Below are positions 63,730 through 64,000 of a stretch of 64,000 bases of DNA, in pieces; position 1 is the stretch's first letter; each line of letters begins with the position of its first letter. A program made the translations under genes and the position numbers. The notes under the pieces were generated by a model. The model was not told the origin of the DNA. It did not search any database and saw only the letters and a program-made list of their open reading frames with translations. The DNA is from Notospermus geniculatus (lineage: Eukaryota; Nemertea; Pilidiophora; Heteronemertea; Lineidae), in NCBI GenBank assembly GCA_002633025.1, contig NMRB01000057.1, positions 214,186 to 278,185 on the forward strand, in the 5' to 3' direction.

Positions 63730-63912
63730 TAAATTAGACAAAAGTAAATTAGACAACGGTATTTTAGACAAAGTAAATCAGACAATAGTAATTTAGACAA
63801 TAGTCATTTTAGACAATCGTAAATTAGACAACAGTAATCTAGACAATAGTCATTTTAGACAATGGTAAATTAGACAATGGTAAACTAGACATAAGGATAG
63901 GTAAATTAGACA
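63730..63912. repeat. Short-unit minisatellite with TTAGACAA words
   Basis: TTAGACAA followed by TAGTAAA, TGGTAAA or TAGTCATTT recurs about 13 times with units of 13 to 17 bp. Confidence 0.92.
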
Positions 63913-64000
63913 AATTTCAATGACAATGTTTCTGGCCTCCTCTTGAGCTCTTGACCTCCTTCATCATTGAGAAACCGCTATGAAAGGTTGTGTTCACTGG

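Overview
The window looks like a draft assembly of a metazoan genome, probably a marine invertebrate. The evidence is a multi-exon gene with GT-AG introns, AT-rich introns, tRNA- and 5S-derived SINEs, many DNA-transposon MITEs, numerous minisatellites and runs of N at 13086-13864 and 25776-26100. Short palindromes such as TACCGGTA, TACATGTA and TAGGCCTA are frequent, as in several echinoderm and cephalochordate genomes, but the species cannot be fixed from this sequence. No bacterial genes, CRISPR arrays or intact RNA genes were seen.

The minus strand from about 38.5 kb to the left edge carries one large gene for an alpha-2/delta auxiliary subunit of voltage-gated calcium channels, closest to the alpha2delta-3 type. 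I followed 29 constitutive exons with matching splice phases. They run through the VWA-N region (38.5-28.1 kb), the VWA domain (26.6-25.1 kb), the Cache and VGCC-alpha2 regions (24.8-7.4 kb) and the C-terminal delta part (7.2-6.3 kb). The first exon with the signal peptide was not recognised, at least one VWA exon lies in the N gap at 25.8-26.1 kb, and the 3' end continues past position 1.

The gene shows repeated exon duplication. (1) The first recognised exon exists twice in a 0.7-kb tandem duplication and the copies differ at two codons. (2) The exon after the VWA domain has two diverged versions (24.7 and 23.4 kb). (3) Between 23.4 and 13.9 kb a second, collinear and more diverged set of alpha2delta-like exons sits inside one intron. 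(4) The C-terminal part has four candidate alternative cassette exons (5.9, 3.8, 1.2 and 0.1 kb), all with the same entry and exit phase, plus a possible alternative terminal exon with a transmembrane segment (5.6 kb). The region could therefore encode a combinatorial family of channel subunits.

From 38.6 to 64 kb there is almost no recognisable gene. This part holds minisatellites with units of about 15 to 65 bp, foldback MITEs (some nested), three copies of a tRNA-derived SINE and two weak exon candidates (44.1 and 61.5 kb).
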